DNA of 64,000 bases from Gracilibacillus suaedae (GCF_017599345.1 NZ_JAGFVL010000063.1:1-64000); one strand, 5' to 3'; shown: positions 18,088-28,021, numbered from the stretch's first letter. Notes: generated by a model from the sequence alone, not told the origin. Translations and numbers: made by a program.

Positions 18088-18558
18088 ATGTTAAGTAGTT
18101 CAACAATATTTTTACTCATATTATTTTTGCTAGGATACATTGCAAAAAATCAGGCTATTATGGTAGCTGTATACATACTTTTTGGCATGAAATTATTAAA
18201 AATCGATGACAAGCTTTTTCCATACATACAAGACAAAGGAATTGGCTGGGGTGTCATCATTATCACAGTTGCTGTGTTAATCCCGATTGCAACAGGCGAG
18301 ATTGGATTTAAAGATTTATTACAAACCGTGAAATCATACCATGCTTGGGTCGCTCTTTTTGCTGGTATCTTTGTAGCAGTCGTTGCCAGACATGGACTTT
18401 CATTGTTAGCAAATGATCCCGAGATCACAACTGCATTAGTAATAGGTACTATTATTGCTGTTGTAGCGTTTCAAGGTGTTGCAGTAGGTCCGTTAATCGG
18501 CGCAGGAATTGCATATGTTATTATCAGAATGCTTGATGCACTTCCATTTCTTAAGTAA
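18088..18558 (+). CDS. ytwI: YtwI, UPF0756 (DUF441) membrane protein
   Basis: The small hydrophobic protein of 156 residues has about four transmembrane helices and matches the UPF0756/DUF441 family of unknown function. AGTGGAGGA precedes ATG 18088. A longer frame starts 33 bases upstream, but it runs through the Shine-Dalgarno site. It is divergent from ytvI and upstream of citZ, as in B. subtilis. Confidence 0.85.
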   Translation: MLSSSTIFLLILFLLGYIAKNQAIMVAVYILFGMKLLKIDDKLFPYIQDKGIGWGVIIITVAVLIPIATGEIGFKDLLQTVKSYHAWVALFAGIFVAVVARHGLSLLANDPEITTALVIGTIIAVVAFQGVAVGPLIGAGIAYVIIRMLDALPFLK

Positions 18559-18605
18559 GGAAAGGTAATACAAGCTATGAGAGAAAACAAGATTATATGA
18601 TAAAT

Positions 18606-18648
18606 TTTAATCGTTTTCATTTACTATCTTTTTTTGTTTGTTTATAAT
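18606..18648 (+). promoter_or_regulatory. citZ promoter with overlapping cre-like site
   Basis: TTTACT (18620-18625) and TATAAT (18643-18648) are 17 bases apart. Immediately upstream and touching the -35, the minus strand reads ATGAAAACGATTAAA (18606-18620), which fits the CcpA cre consensus TGNAANCGNWNNCW except at the final C. CcpA repression of citZ is known in B. subtilis. Confidence 0.5.
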
Positions 18649-18737
18649 AGGCATGGGGATGTTCAAAAGCACCATTATTTTTGTCGCTTGGACGATAGAA
18701 ATAAAAGCAATTTGGATAAGAAAAGGAGAGGGATGTT

Positions 18738-19853
18738 ATGTCAACAACGAAAGGACTGGAAGGGGTAGTAGCAGCAGAGTCAAAGGTAAGTTCCATTATT
18801 GATGACCAGCTCACATATGTCGGTTATACAATTGATGACTTGGCAGAAAATGCTAGCTTTGAAGAAGTTGTTTTTTTATTATGGAATAAAAGGCTACCAA
18901 ACAAAGAAGAGTTAGCTGAGCTGGAAAAAGACTTAACTGAAAATATGACACTACCAGATGGGGTAGTAGAACATTTTAAGTCTTATGATATACATAATGT
19001 TCATCCAATGGCTGCTTTAAGAACAGCTGTTTCGCTACTTGGATTATATGATCCGGAAGCTGACGAGATGACTGATGAGGCAAACAAACGTAAAGCTGTA
19101 CGATTGCAAGCAAAGGTAGCTTCTGTTGTAACTGCTTTTTCTCGTATTCGCGATGAAAAGGATATCATACAACCAAAACAAGGCTTAAGCTATGCAGCAA
19201 ACTTCCTTTATATGCTGAATGGAAAAGAGCCAAGTGAGTTAGAAACAGAAGCGATTAACAAGGCATTAGTGCTTCATGCAGACCATGAATTAAATGCATC
19301 TACATTCACTTCACGTGTATGTGTTGCGACATTATCTGATATTTATTCAGGTATTACTGCTGCAATTAGTGCACTTAAAGGGCCGCTCCATGGTGGTGCT
19401 AATGAGCGTGTAATGGAAATGCTGCTTGAAATAGGGGAAGTCGATAATGCGATTCCATATGTAAAAGAAAAAATGGCTAATAAAGAAAAGATCATGGGAA
19501 TGGGCCACCGAGTTTACAAGACGGGCGACCCACGTGCAAAACATTTGAAAAAAATGTCCAAAGAACTAACTGCACGTCAAGGAATGGAAAAATGGTATGA
19601 AATGTCTGAAAAGATTGAAGAATACATTAAATCGGAAAAAGGCTTGCCTGCCAATGTTGATTTCTATTCCGCTTCGGTGTACCATAGTTTAGGGATTAAA
19701 CATGATCTTTACACACCAATTTTTGCGATGAGTCGTTTCTCGGGTTGGATTGCACATATTTTAGAACAATATGAAAACAACCGTTTAATCAGACCACGTG
19801 CAGAATATGTAGGTCCACAAAAACAAGTATATGTGGATATCAATCAGCGTTAA
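18738..19853 (+). CDS. citZ: Citrate synthase
   Basis: CitZ condenses oxaloacetate and acetyl-CoA to citrate at the start of the TCA cycle. The short 371-residue Gram-positive form carries the catalytic residues in LHGGANERVM, the second His in MGMGHRVYKTGDPRAK and the Asp in VDFYSASVYHSLGI. AAGGAGAG lies upstream of the ATG. icd follows after 55 bases, so the two are likely one operon; the mdh gene that is third in B. subtilis is missing here. Confidence 0.95.
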   Translation: MSTTKGLEGVVAAESKVSSIIDDQLTYVGYTIDDLAENASFEEVVFLLWNKRLPNKEELAELEKDLTENMTLPDGVVEHFKSYDIHNVHPMAALRTAVSLLGLYDPEADEMTDEANKRKAVRLQAKVASVVTAFSRIRDEKDIIQPKQGLSYAANFLYMLNGKEPSELETEAINKALVLHADHELNASTFTSRVCVATLSDIYSGITAAISALKGPLHGGANERVMEMLLEIGEVDNAIPYVKEKMANKEKIMGMGHRVYKTGDPRAKHLKKMSKELTARQGMEKWYEMSEKIEEYIKSEKGLPANVDFYSASVYHSLGIKHDLYTPIFAMSRFSGWIAHILEQYENNRLIRPRAEYVGPQKQVYVDINQR

Positions 19854-19908
19854 CCATTTTCTTTTGAAAATGATATAAATATTAATGAATCTAGGAGGAA
19901 TTTGAATT

Positions 19909-21174
19909 ATGGGTGAAAAAATTACTGTAGAAAATGGTGTTGTGCAAACACCTAATAAACCAGTTATTCCTTTTATCGAAGGGGACGGAACTGGTCCAGA
20001 TATTTGGGCTGCTGCTAGCCGTGTTTTAGAAGCTGCTGTTGAAAAAGCTTATAACGGTGAAAAGGGTATCGAATGGAAAGAAGTTCTTGCTGGTGAAAAA
20101 GCATATAACCAAACAGGTGAATGGTTACCAGAAGAAACACTTGATGTAATTCGTGACTATAAAATTGCAATTAAAGGACCTCTTACTACGCCAATCGGTG
20201 GAGGTATCCGCTCCTTAAACGTAGCACTACGTCAAAAGTTAGATCTATTTACTTGCTTGCGTCCAGTTCGCTGGTTTGAAGGTGTACCATCTCCTGTTAA
20301 GCGTCCTGAAGATACAGATATGGTAATCTTCCGTGAAAACACAGAGGACATCTATGCTGGTATTGAGTGGCAAGAAGGATCTGACGAAGTGAAAAAAGTA
20401 ATCGACTTCCTTCAAAATGAAATGGGTGTTGAAAACATTCGTTTCCCTGAAACTTCTGGACTAGGTGTAAAACCAGTATCCAAAGAAGGTACTAGCCGTC
20501 TTGTGCGTGCTGCCATTGATTACGCAATTAATGAAGGACGTAAGAGTGTTACGCTAGTACATAAAGGTAACATTATGAAATTTACAGAAGGTGCTTTCAA
20601 AAACTGGGGCTATGAATTAGCCGAAAAAGAATACGGTGACAAAGTATTCACATGGGCTGAATATGACAAGATCGTTGAAGAACAAGGCCGTGACGCAGCT
20701 GATAAAGCACAAGCTGACGCGGAAGCAGCTGGTCGTATCATCGTAAAAGATGCGATTGCGGATATTTTCTTGCAACAAATTCTTACTCGTCCAAAAGAAT
20801 TTGATGTAGTTGCAACAATGAATTTGAATGGTGACTATGTATCAGATGCACTAGCTGCACAAGTTGGAGGTATCGGTATTGCGCCTGGTGCAAACATTAA
20901 CTATGAATCAGGTCACGCTATTTTTGAAGCTACGCACGGTACTGCCCCTAAATATGCTGGTCTTGATAAAGTCAACCCATCTTCAGTTATTCTTTCTGGT
21001 GTATTAATGCTTGAACACCTAGGGTGGAGAGAAGCTGGTGAGTTAATCCTTAAATCTATGGATAAAACAATCGGTTCTAAAGTAGTAACATATGATTTCG
21101 CACGCCTAATGGATGGTGCAACAGAAGTGAAAACATCAGAATTTGCTGATGAATTAATCAAAAATATGGACTAA
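19909..21174 (+). CDS. icd: Isocitrate dehydrogenase (NADP+)
   Basis: Icd oxidatively decarboxylates isocitrate to 2-oxoglutarate. [14 protein letters not shown] at the N-terminus, [13 protein letters not shown] (substrate phosphate binding and regulatory Ser), [14 protein letters not shown], the catalytic [15 protein letters not shown] and the cofactor region [11 protein letters not shown] are all present. The length of 421 residues is normal for the homodimeric NADP enzyme. TAGGAGGAA precedes the ATG, and a strong terminator follows the stop directly. Confidence 0.96.
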   Translation: MGEKITVENGVVQTPNKPVIPFIEGDGTGPDIWAAASRVLEAAVEKAYNGEKGIEWKEVLAGEKAYNQTGEWLPEETLDVIRDYKIAIKGPLTTPIGGGIRSLNVALRQKLDLFTCLRPVRWFEGVPSPVKRPEDTDMVIFRENTEDIYAGIEWQEGSDEVKKVIDFLQNEMGVENIRFPETSGLGVKPVSKEGTSRLVRAAIDYAINEGRKSVTLVHKGNIMKFTEGAFKNWGYELAEKEYGDKVFTWAEYDKIVEEQGRDAADKAQADAEAAGRIIVKDAIADIFLQQILTRPKEFDVVATMNLNGDYVSDALAAQVGGIGIAPGANINYESGHAIFEATHGTAPKYAGLDKVNPSSVILSGVLMLEHLGWREAGELILKSMDKTIGSKVVTYDFARLMDGATEVKTSEFADELIKNMD

Positions 21175-21175
21175 G

Positions 21176-21206
21176 AAAAAAGCACCGGATAATCGGTGCT
21201 TTTTCT
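21176..21206 (+). terminator. Terminator of citZ-icd
   Basis: AAAAAGCACCG and CGGTGCTTTTT form a perfect stem with a GATAAT loop right after the icd stop, followed by T residues. Confidence 0.92.
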
Positions 21207-21300
21207 ATGTTAAAAGGTAAGGAAGTATATAATCAGCGCAATGACCATGTTTAACGAAGTAGTTATTTTGATATATTTTATGTGTGTTAGCCAACGCTCC

Positions 21301-21414
21301 GACTAATTACTTCGCTTTCCGTGGGCACGGCCTCAACTAACTTAGCAAAGAAAAACACTTTACAAAGTGGATTTTCGACTCGCGCTATTCCCGCAGGAGT
21401 CTCCGTAATTAGTC
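21301..21414 (+). repeat. Dispersed repeat family B, copy with variant terminal stem
   Basis: GACTAATTAC (21301-21310) and GTAATTAGTC (21405-21414) are perfect inverted ends around a conserved middle (TTCGCTTTCCGTGGGCACGGCC ... GCAGGAGTCTCC). An inner CACTTTACAAAGTG is also palindromic. The copies at 27.4 and 33.8 kb have a different but equally paired end (GCAGAATAC/GTATTCTGC). Confidence 0.7.
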
Positions 21415-21547
21415 TCCGCTATGAGGAGGTGCAGCAATTCTTGTCAGAAGTAATAGGTTGACTTTTTTTTACAATGGACCGCTATCCGTGAGTATAAAAG
21501 CAGCTGTGTTACTTCATGCTAGCGTTGTAGAGCCTGATAATAGCGAA

Positions 21548-21770
21548 GGTCGCCCACTTCAACTCCTGTGGGAATTGTTTGACCTGAAGATCCACTTTTT
21601 TGAGCGGGTTTTGCTCAAAAAAGTTAGCTGAAGGACAAACCCCACGGAAAGGGAAGTGGGTAGCCGGAGTGGTGATCAAGCAGTTGATATTATTCCATAA
21701 TACCACTAGAGGAAGCGTAAATCTGAGCATTTTGTGATAAGGACTGAGCGAATTTTGCTCAGTTTTTCCT
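21548..21770 (+). repeat. Dispersed repeat family A, copy 2, with shared 3' flank
   Basis: The 125-bp core runs 21548-21672. Its central hairpin reads CTTTTTTGAGC/GCTCAAAAAAG: both arms carry a matched change relative to the other copies (C-G to T-A), keeping the stem intact. The flank to 21770 repeats that after copy 1 and ends in ACTGAGC/GCTCAGT plus T run, which could act as a terminator on the plus strand. Confidence 0.75.
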
Positions 21771-21791
21771 ATTTCAATTGAAAGAAAGCTA

Positions 21792-22811
21792 TTAATTAGA
21801 TATATCTGCGACTTTTACTAATAGTTTCCCGATGTTGTTGCCTTTGAATAGATCTAGGAATGCGTCGGGAATATTTTCAAAGCCTTCTTTGATTGTTTCT
21901 TGATATTGTAATTTCCCTTCATTTAGCCACTTCGCAAGTTCAGCTGTACCATCAGGGAATTGATTGGCAAAATCTCCTACAGTAAAACCTTGCATGAAAG
22001 CACTTTTCTTAATAAGCGTCGTTTGTACACGTGGACCAACATCCTCGCCTTCAAGATTATAACTGGATATGGCACCACAAACTGGAATGCGTGCGAATTT
22101 ATTTAAGTGTGCATGTACTGCATCAGAAATCTCTCCACCAACATTATCAAAGTAAACATCTACTCCATTCGGACAAGCACTTGCCAAATCATCCTTAAGA
22201 TTAGATGTTGTCTTGTAATTAATCGCTTCGTCGAATTGCAATTCTTCTTTTAAGTATTGAAGCTTCTCATTTGAACCAGCAATTCCAACAACTCGTGCAC
22301 CTTTGATTCGGGCAATTTGTCCAACTACAGATCCAACAGCTCCTGCTGCGCCAGAAATCACAACCGTTTCGTTCTTTTTTGGTTTACCAATATCAAGTAA
22401 TCCAAAGTATGCCGTTAACCCAGTCATGCCTAAAATTCCTAAATGAGTAGATATTGGAGCAATATCTTGATCTATTTTTCTAACTTCAGTTGCTTTTGCG
22501 GTGTAATATGTCTGCCAACCAAATCCACCGATAACAATATCCCCTTGGTTCAATTGGTCTGTTTTAGATTCCAGCACTTCTCCTATTACTCCACCTTCTA
22601 TAACTTCATTTAGTTGAAAAGGAGCTACATAAGAAGGAGCATCAATCATTCTTCCGCGCAAGTACGGATCAACAGAAACATATAAAGTACGAATAAGCAC
22701 TTCGCCGTTTTCAGGCTGTTTTATATCTGATTCTATGACTTGAAATGAGTCACTATCAGGCGTTCCTTTTGGCCGTTTTACTAATAAAATTTGTTTATTC
22801 TTTTCGTTCAT
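21792..22811 (-). CDS. NADP-dependent oxidoreductase (MDR, YfmJ/leukotriene B4 dehydrogenase type)
   Basis: The zinc-free medium-chain dehydrogenase/reductase has 339 residues. The N-terminal GroES-like half includes YVSVDPYLRGRM, and the Rossmann half shows VVISGAAGAVGSVVGQIARIKGARVVGIAGS and DVYFDNVGG, typical of prostaglandin/alkenal reductases such as B. subtilis YfmJ. It likely reduces alpha,beta-unsaturated carbonyls with NADPH; the natural substrate is unknown. GGAGGG lies 6 bases before ATG 22811, so the upstream TTG start was dropped. It stands where mdh would be expected. Confidence 0.85.
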   Translation of the reverse strand: MNEKNKQILLVKRPKGTPDSDSFQVIESDIKQPENGEVLIRTLYVSVDPYLRGRMIDAPSYVAPFQLNEVIEGGVIGEVLESKTDQLNQGDIVIGGFGWQTYYTAKATEVRKIDQDIAPISTHLGILGMTGLTAYFGLLDIGKPKKNETVVISGAAGAVGSVVGQIARIKGARVVGIAGSNEKLQYLKEELQFDEAINYKTTSNLKDDLASACPNGVDVYFDNVGGEISDAVHAHLNKFARIPVCGAISSYNLEGEDVGPRVQTTLIKKSAFMQGFTVGDFANQFPDGTAELAKWLNEGKLQYQETIKEGFENIPDAFLDLFKGNNIGKLLVKVADISN

Positions 22812-23074
22812 TCTCATCCCTCCAGTCAATTTCTTACTTATTCAACATAACAAAATAGGAGAGCTGTATGAAATTAGATGCTCACTCGTTGACTATATTT
22901 ATTTAATTTCAGTAACAAGTGGACATTCTAACTTTTATTGTTAAAATAAAATTAATAATGTTAAGAAAAATTTACATGTAAATGGAATTTTTGTAGTATA
23001 AAGCTATTCACATTAGATACACGTACATGTATGATTAAGGTAATATAGATAAAATAAGATGGGGTGCTTTATTA

Positions 23075-23770
23075 ATGGAAGAGAAAGTATTAATCGTTGA
23101 TGATGAACAATCTATTGTAACTTTATTGCAATATAATATTGAAAAATCTGGTTTTAAAACGGATACTGCTTTCGATGGAGTAGAAGGCTTACATAAAGCG
23201 GCTACAGGAGAATTTGATTTAATTGTTTTAGATTTAATGTTACCAGGTATGGAAGGTACGGAGGTATGCAAAGCGCTGAGACAGAAGCAAATAGATACCC
23301 CTATTTTAATGTTAACGGCAAAAGATGACGAATTTGATAAAGTATTAGGATTAGAACTTGGTGCTGACGACTATTTAACAAAGCCATTTAGCCCGAAGGA
23401 AGTAGTTGCGAGAATTAAAGCAATCCTACGAAGAACAAGAAAACAAGAAGGGGCGGCAGACCAGCCGTTTATTAAAATTTCTGACTTACTTATTTATCCG
23501 CAACAATATGAAGCTACAATCAAAGGAGAGCAGTTAAGCTTTACTCGCAAAGAATTTGAGCTATTACACTATCTTTCTAAACATAAGGGTAAAGTATTGT
23601 CACGTGACCAATTACTTAGTGCAGTTTGGAATTATGATTTTGTTGGTGATACAAGAATTGTAGATGTGCATGTTAGCCATTTGCGTGAGAAAATTGAACC
23701 GGATACGAAACATCCAGTCTATATTAAAACGATTAGAGGGCTCGGTTATAAAATGGAGGAGCCTTATTAA
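23075..23770 (+). CDS. phoP: PhoP response regulator
   Basis: The OmpR/PhoB-type regulator has a receiver domain (residues 3-115) with acidic pocket VDDEQ, phospho-acceptor Asp in LIVLDLMLPGMEG, and LTAKDDEFDKVLGLELGADDYLTKPF. The C-terminal winged helix (about 135-228) shows FTRKEFELLHYLSKHKGKVLSRDQLL and the DVHVSHLREKIE recognition helix. It closely resembles B. subtilis PhoP, which controls phosphate-starvation genes. It overlaps phoR by one base (TAATG). Confidence 0.93.
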   Translation: MEEKVLIVDDEQSIVTLLQYNIEKSGFKTDTAFDGVEGLHKAATGEFDLIVLDLMLPGMEGTEVCKALRQKQIDTPILMLTAKDDEFDKVLGLELGADDYLTKPFSPKEVVARIKAILRRTRKQEGAADQPFIKISDLLIYPQQYEATIKGEQLSFTRKEFELLHYLSKHKGKVLSRDQLLSAVWNYDFVGDTRIVDVHVSHLREKIEPDTKHPVYIKTIRGLGYKMEEPY

Positions 23771-25149
23771 TGGACGCCAAAAAAAGAATAAATTTGTTTT
23801 ATCGCTACATTTTAATGACTGCTTCTGTATTTATTTTAATAGGTATTGTTATTCTGCCTCTTACATCTGGGGAAGAACAATTTTTTGTACTATTTTCTTT
23901 AATTATTGGATTTATCATATTATTAATATTAATATATCATATGTTTGAAAACTATGTGCGTCCAATTCGTGCTTCCATTAATGTTACAAATGAACTTGTT
24001 AAAGGGAATTATAATGCCCGAACATATGTAAAGCCGTATGGAGAAGCACAACAGCTGAGTAATACAATTAATGTGCTAGCCCGAAATTTACAAGAAATGT
24101 CCATTCAAGAAAAAATGCAAGGAAGTCAGTGGAAAACAGTGATGAATAACATGGAGAGCGGCTTGATGTTAATTGATGAAAGAGGATACGTCCATTTGAT
24201 CAACCGCAAATTTATGCAAATGTTTGGGAGAAATTCTGTTGACTATATTGGATTCTTATATTATGACGTGTTAAAGGATAAGACGATTCATAAAGTAGTG
24301 CAGGAAACTTTCTTGTATGAAGAAAAAATGACCGGTAATATTACCAAGACTATAAATAGTGAAAAACACTATTTTGAAGTAGTAGGTGCACCAGTTATTA
24401 ATGATGTAAAGGATTTAAAGGGAGCAGTCCTTGTTTTTCATGATATAACAGATTTGAAGCGAGTCGAAGAAATGCGAAAAGACTTTGTAGCAAATGTGTC
24501 TCATGAATTAAAGACACCGATAACATCAATTCGAGGTTTTGCTGAAACATTATTAGAAGATGAAATGGCAGACGACGGAATTAAAGAACAATTTTTAACG
24601 ATCATTTTAAAAGAAAGTACTCGATTACAATCGTTAGTACATGATTTACTAGAATTGTCCAAAATAGAAAAAGAAGAAATGAAGCTTTCAACCAAACTCA
24701 TTGAAGTGGACGAATGGTTGCACAATAGTTTGACGTTAATTGAGCAACAAGCAAGTAAAAAATCACTGGAATTCACCAAAGAAATAAAACCAAACATTTC
24801 CTTTCATGGTGATCCTGACCGCTTACAGCAAGTGGTACTAAATTTAATGTATAACGCGATTAATTACACTGCTGAAGAAGGAAGTATTTTCCTTCGAATT
24901 GATGAAAATGATCATGAAGTGATAATCGAAGTGGAAGACACTGGGATAGGCATACCGGATGAAGCCAGACAACGTATTTTCGAAAGATTTTACCGTGTAG
25001 ATAGAGCAAGAAGCCGTAATACCGGAGGTACGGGATTAGGCTTAGCCATTGTAAAACACATTATCGAAGCACACCAAGGCACGATAACAGTAACAAGTGA
25101 AATGGGAAAAGGATCGTGCTTTACCGTGAAAATACCGAAAAAGTGGTGA
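23770..25149 (+). CDS. phoR: PhoR-type sensor histidine kinase lacking a large extracellular domain
   Basis: Domain order is TM1 (about residues 13-31), a six-residue loop, TM2 (about 37-57), HAMP (about 58-105), PAS (about 115-225), HisKA with phospho-acceptor His in FVANVSHELKTPITSIRGF, and HATPase with LMYNAINYT, DTGIGIPD and GTGLGLAIV. At 459 residues it is much shorter than B. subtilis PhoR (about 580) because the roughly 120-residue extracytoplasmic domain is missing. It pairs with the overlapping phoP. The likely signal is intracellular or membrane-borne. Confidence 0.9.
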   Translation: MDAKKRINLFYRYILMTASVFILIGIVILPLTSGEEQFFVLFSLIIGFIILLILIYHMFENYVRPIRASINVTNELVKGNYNARTYVKPYGEAQQLSNTINVLARNLQEMSIQEKMQGSQWKTVMNNMESGLMLIDERGYVHLINRKFMQMFGRNSVDYIGFLYYDVLKDKTIHKVVQETFLYEEKMTGNITKTINSEKHYFEVVGAPVINDVKDLKGAVLVFHDITDLKRVEEMRKDFVANVSHELKTPITSIRGFAETLLEDEMADDGIKEQFLTIILKESTRLQSLVHDLLELSKIEKEEMKLSTKLIEVDEWLHNSLTLIEQQASKKSLEFTKEIKPNISFHGDPDRLQQVVLNLMYNAINYTAEEGSIFLRIDENDHEVIIEVEDTGIGIPDEARQRIFERFYRVDRARSRNTGGTGLGLAIVKHIIEAHQGTITVTSEMGKGSCFTVKIPKKW

Positions 25150-25232
25150 GGGAATAGAGGAGATTCTTTCATCACTTTTTTACTATTACTTTATATAAGA
25201 TTTTAGTGAAAGTAAATTATTTGTTAAGAAAA

Positions 25233-25259
25233 TGAAACCTTTCTGTAATATATTACGTA
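25233..25259 (+). promoter_or_regulatory. Sigma-W-like (ECF) promoter upstream of hflK
   Basis: TGAAAC (25233-25238) and CGTA (25256-25259) are separated by 17 bases; the sigma-W consensus is TGAAAC-N16/17-CGTA. It lies about 50 bases upstream of hflK. An identical arrangement precedes ysdB at 51.7 kb. Confidence 0.5.
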
Positions 25260-25308
25260 TGTACTGAATATATGGTAAAGTTGCAAAGGAAGTAAGGGGG
25301 GGAATAGA

Positions 25309-26316
25309 ATGACTTTAAAACAAATATACAGCTGGATCGGGATTGTGATAGCTGTAGTTGTCTTAGGTTTATTTGCGGCAACTAGCTGGTATACCGTAGA
25401 TGAATCAGAGCAAGCTGTTTTAATTACATTTGGTAAAGCAGAAGAAGGAACAACTGAACCAGGTCTGCACTTTAAATTGCCTTGGCCGATACAAACAGTA
25501 GAAACCTTATCAAGGGAGACTTTCAGTTTGAACTTTGGATATGATTCAGAAAACGAAGAAAATGCTGATGTTGTTCGAATGATTACCGGAGATGAGAATA
25601 TTCTTCAAGCAGATTTAGTTGTTCAGTGGAAAATCATTGAACCGGGCAAATACTTATTTAATTCAGATGATCCACAACAAGTGCTTTATAATGCGACATC
25701 GGCATCTTTAAGAAGTATTATTGGATCTTCTACGATTGACGATGCACTTACAGACGGGAAAGCAGAAATCGAGAACGAAGTATTGGACTTATTAGTAACG
25801 CTTATGGAAGATTATGAAGTTGGAATTGCGATACAGGATGTCAAACTGCAAGAAGTTGATTTGCCTAATGAAGAAGTGCGTCAGGCTTTTATGAAAGTAA
25901 CCGATGCACGAGAAACGATGAATACCAAGAAAAATGAAGCAGATAAGTATCGTAATGAGATTTACGAGGAAGCTCAGGGGGAAAAGGATGCCATTATCTC
26001 AAGAGCTGAAGGTGATAAAATTGAAAGAATTGAAACAGCGAGAGGAAATGTAGCAGCATTCAACGCATTATATGATGCATATGAAAGTAATCCTGATATA
26101 ACAAGGCAGCGGTTAGTGTTAGAAACACTTGATCAAGTCTTGCCAGATGCCAACATTTATATTATGAACGATGATGGAAATACATTGAAATATTTACCGT
26201 TAGGAGAAAACACATCATCCACAATACCACCAGCAACGGACTCCTCCGAAAATAATCAATCAGATAGTGACACTGAGGATAGTGAGGAGGAAAAAAATAA
26301 TGACAGATCAGAATAA
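25309..26316 (+). CDS. hflK: HflK, SPFH-domain membrane protease modulator
   Basis: The 335-residue protein has one N-terminal membrane anchor (about residues 8-27) followed by an SPFH/band-7 domain (YTVDESEQAVLITFGKAEEG ... TEPGLHFKLPWP), a Glu/Lys/Arg-rich coiled coil (about 195-245) and an acidic Ser-rich low-complexity tail. HflK and HflC form a cage around the FtsH protease in E. coli; the same is presumed here. It overlaps hflC by 17 bases. AAGGGGGG precedes the ATG. Confidence 0.88.
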   Translation: MTLKQIYSWIGIVIAVVVLGLFAATSWYTVDESEQAVLITFGKAEEGTTEPGLHFKLPWPIQTVETLSRETFSLNFGYDSENEENADVVRMITGDENILQADLVVQWKIIEPGKYLFNSDDPQQVLYNATSASLRSIIGSSTIDDALTDGKAEIENEVLDLLVTLMEDYEVGIAIQDVKLQEVDLPNEEVRQAFMKVTDARETMNTKKNEADKYRNEIYEEAQGEKDAIISRAEGDKIERIETARGNVAAFNALYDAYESNPDITRQRLVLETLDQVLPDANIYIMNDDGNTLKYLPLGENTSSTIPPATDSSENNQSDSDTEDSEEEKNNDRSE

Positions 26317-27232
26317 TGTCTACGAAATGAAGAAAATGACACCGAAAGAAATAAGAAGATTAATCAAGATTGGTCTTGCCATTTTACTAACAGTTGTGCT
26401 AATAATCGTTTTTATGAGTAGTATGTTTGTTGTCAAAGAAGGAGAATACAAAGTTGTTCGTCAGTTTGGCGAAGTGGTTAGCATTAAAGATGAACCAGGC
26501 CTGAAATTTAGGATACCAATATTACAATCAGTTACAACACTGCCTAAGAAAAAGCTAATATACGATGTAACGGAGCGTGAAATCAATACGTTAGATAAGA
26601 AACGTATGATTATTGATAATTATGCGATTTGGGAAATTACGGATCCTGCTTCGATGATTGCAAATGCTCGAACAGAAATGGGTGCAGAAGCAAGAATGGG
26701 AGAGTTTATCTTTTCAGTAATTCGATCCGAACTTGGATCCATGGATTATGATGAAATTATTAATGATGAAGGAAGCACAAGAGGTGACCTTAATGAAAGA
26801 GTTACGGATCGTGTTAATACGCTGTTAGAAAGGGATAATTATGGGGTTCAGGTAGATGATGTTCGTATCAAACGGACGGATTTGCCAGAAGAAAATGAAC
26901 AATCTGTATTTAACCGGATGATCTCTGAACGTGAATCACAAGCTCAGCAATATTTATCCCAAGGGGAAGCGGAAAAAAGCAGAATTACTGCCAATGCTGA
27001 CCGTGATGTAACAGAAATGTTATCGAAGGCAAATGCTGAAGCAGAAGAAATCCGCGCTGAAGGTGAATTGGAAGCTGCCGAAATGTATAACGAAGCATTC
27101 TCTCAAGACGCAGAATTCTATCAGCTATATCGAACACTTGAATCATACAAAGAAACAATTGGTGACGAAACGACTATCATTATCCCACAAGGATCACCAT
27201 ATGCTGATTTATTGCTAGGATATATCGATTAA
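26300..27232 (+). CDS. hflC: HflC, SPFH-domain membrane protease modulator
   Basis: This is the partner of HflK (310 residues): a single anchor (about residues 25-45), an SPFH domain starting FVVKEGEYKVVRQFGEVVSIKDEPGLKFRIP, then an Ala/Glu-rich coiled coil (AEKSRITANADRDVTEMLSKANAEAEE, quoted as region 230-256) and a conserved C-terminal tail. The start at 26300 follows GTGAGGAGGA and lies within the end of hflK, so translation is coupled. The longer frame starting at 26267 has no such site. A terminator follows. Confidence 0.88.
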   Translation: MTDQNNVYEMKKMTPKEIRRLIKIGLAILLTVVLIIVFMSSMFVVKEGEYKVVRQFGEVVSIKDEPGLKFRIPILQSVTTLPKKKLIYDVTEREINTLDKKRMIIDNYAIWEITDPASMIANARTEMGAEARMGEFIFSVIRSELGSMDYDEIINDEGSTRGDLNERVTDRVNTLLERDNYGVQVDDVRIKRTDLPEENEQSVFNRMISERESQAQQYLSQGEAEKSRITANADRDVTEMLSKANAEAEEIRAEGELEAAEMYNEAFSQDAEFYQLYRTLESYKETIGDETTIIIPQGSPYADLLLGYID

Positions 27233-27242
27233 TTAATACTTA

Positions 27243-27288
27243 GACCAACCTGTGTCCACTTATGTGGAGTCGGGTTGGTCCTATTTTT
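27243..27288 (+). terminator. Terminator of hflKC
   Basis: GACCAACC (27243-27250) pairs with GGTTGGTC (27273-27280), with an inner CCAC/GTGG stem, and is followed by CTATTTTT. Confidence 0.8.
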
Positions 27289-27316
27289 AGTGAATTTTAA
27301 ATTGATGAACAAAATT

Positions 27317-27895
27317 TATAAACTACGAAGTAAAGTGGACATGGATTTACTCTCTTCCGATCTGTTATTTTGAGAAGTGTTGTCATTCGCTACAGCAGAA
27401 TACTGCGCTTTCCATGGGCACGGCCTTAGTCTCCTCGGAAAGCAAAAGTCACTTTCCTGCGGGGTCTTCGGCACGTGCTGTTCCCATAGGAGTCTCCGTA
27501 TTCTGCCTCCGCTATTTTTGTTCACTGATTATAGAAAGCATTGAACTCATGGAACTAAACTTTTCTGTTTTAATCGGCTGTAAATCCCTCTTGAGCATAG
27601 TCGCACCCTATTGCTCATATGGTGGAGAAATCGATTGGTTGATTACGGATTAGTGTTGTGGAGCAAATATTAACGGAGGCCGCCCACTTCAACTCCTGTG
27701 GGACCTGTTTGGCCTGAAGACCCACTTTTTCGAGCGGTTTTTGCTCGAAAAAGTTAGCTGAAGGGCAAACCCCACGGAAAGGGAAGTGGGCAGCCGGAGT
27801 GGCGGTTATGATCACGATACATGTCAAAATTATTTCATAGGTGACTGTACATTTAGTTTCGAACAAACAGTGTTTTCATTACTTCGCTGTATATA
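27317..27895 (+). repeat. Composite repeat unit (B + A) with terminal inverted repeats, copy 1
   Basis: Ends of the type TATA...CGAAGTAA (27317-27333) and TTACTTCG...TATA (27880-27895) are inverted. Inside are a family B element (27395-27506, ends GCAGAATAC/GTATTCTGC), a linker, and family A copy 3 (27678-27802). The whole arrangement recurs at 33761-34275 with long matching linkers and right flank. It fills the gap between hflC and polA; no gene is supported. Confidence 0.75.
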
Positions 27896-28021
27896 TCTAT
27901 TTTACATCAGTTAATTGGACTAGACGTAAGACGTTTAAGAGGAGTTACGAAAATTTTTATTATCACTTGTAATCATGGTAAAATATAAGCAATGTATTGA
28001 ACCAAAAAGGAGATCGGTAAA

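Noticed and set aside
22900-23070. PhoP boxes (TTAACA-like) upstream of phoP
   Set aside because: TTAACA/TTTACA pieces exist, but their spacing does not form the expected 11-base repeats.
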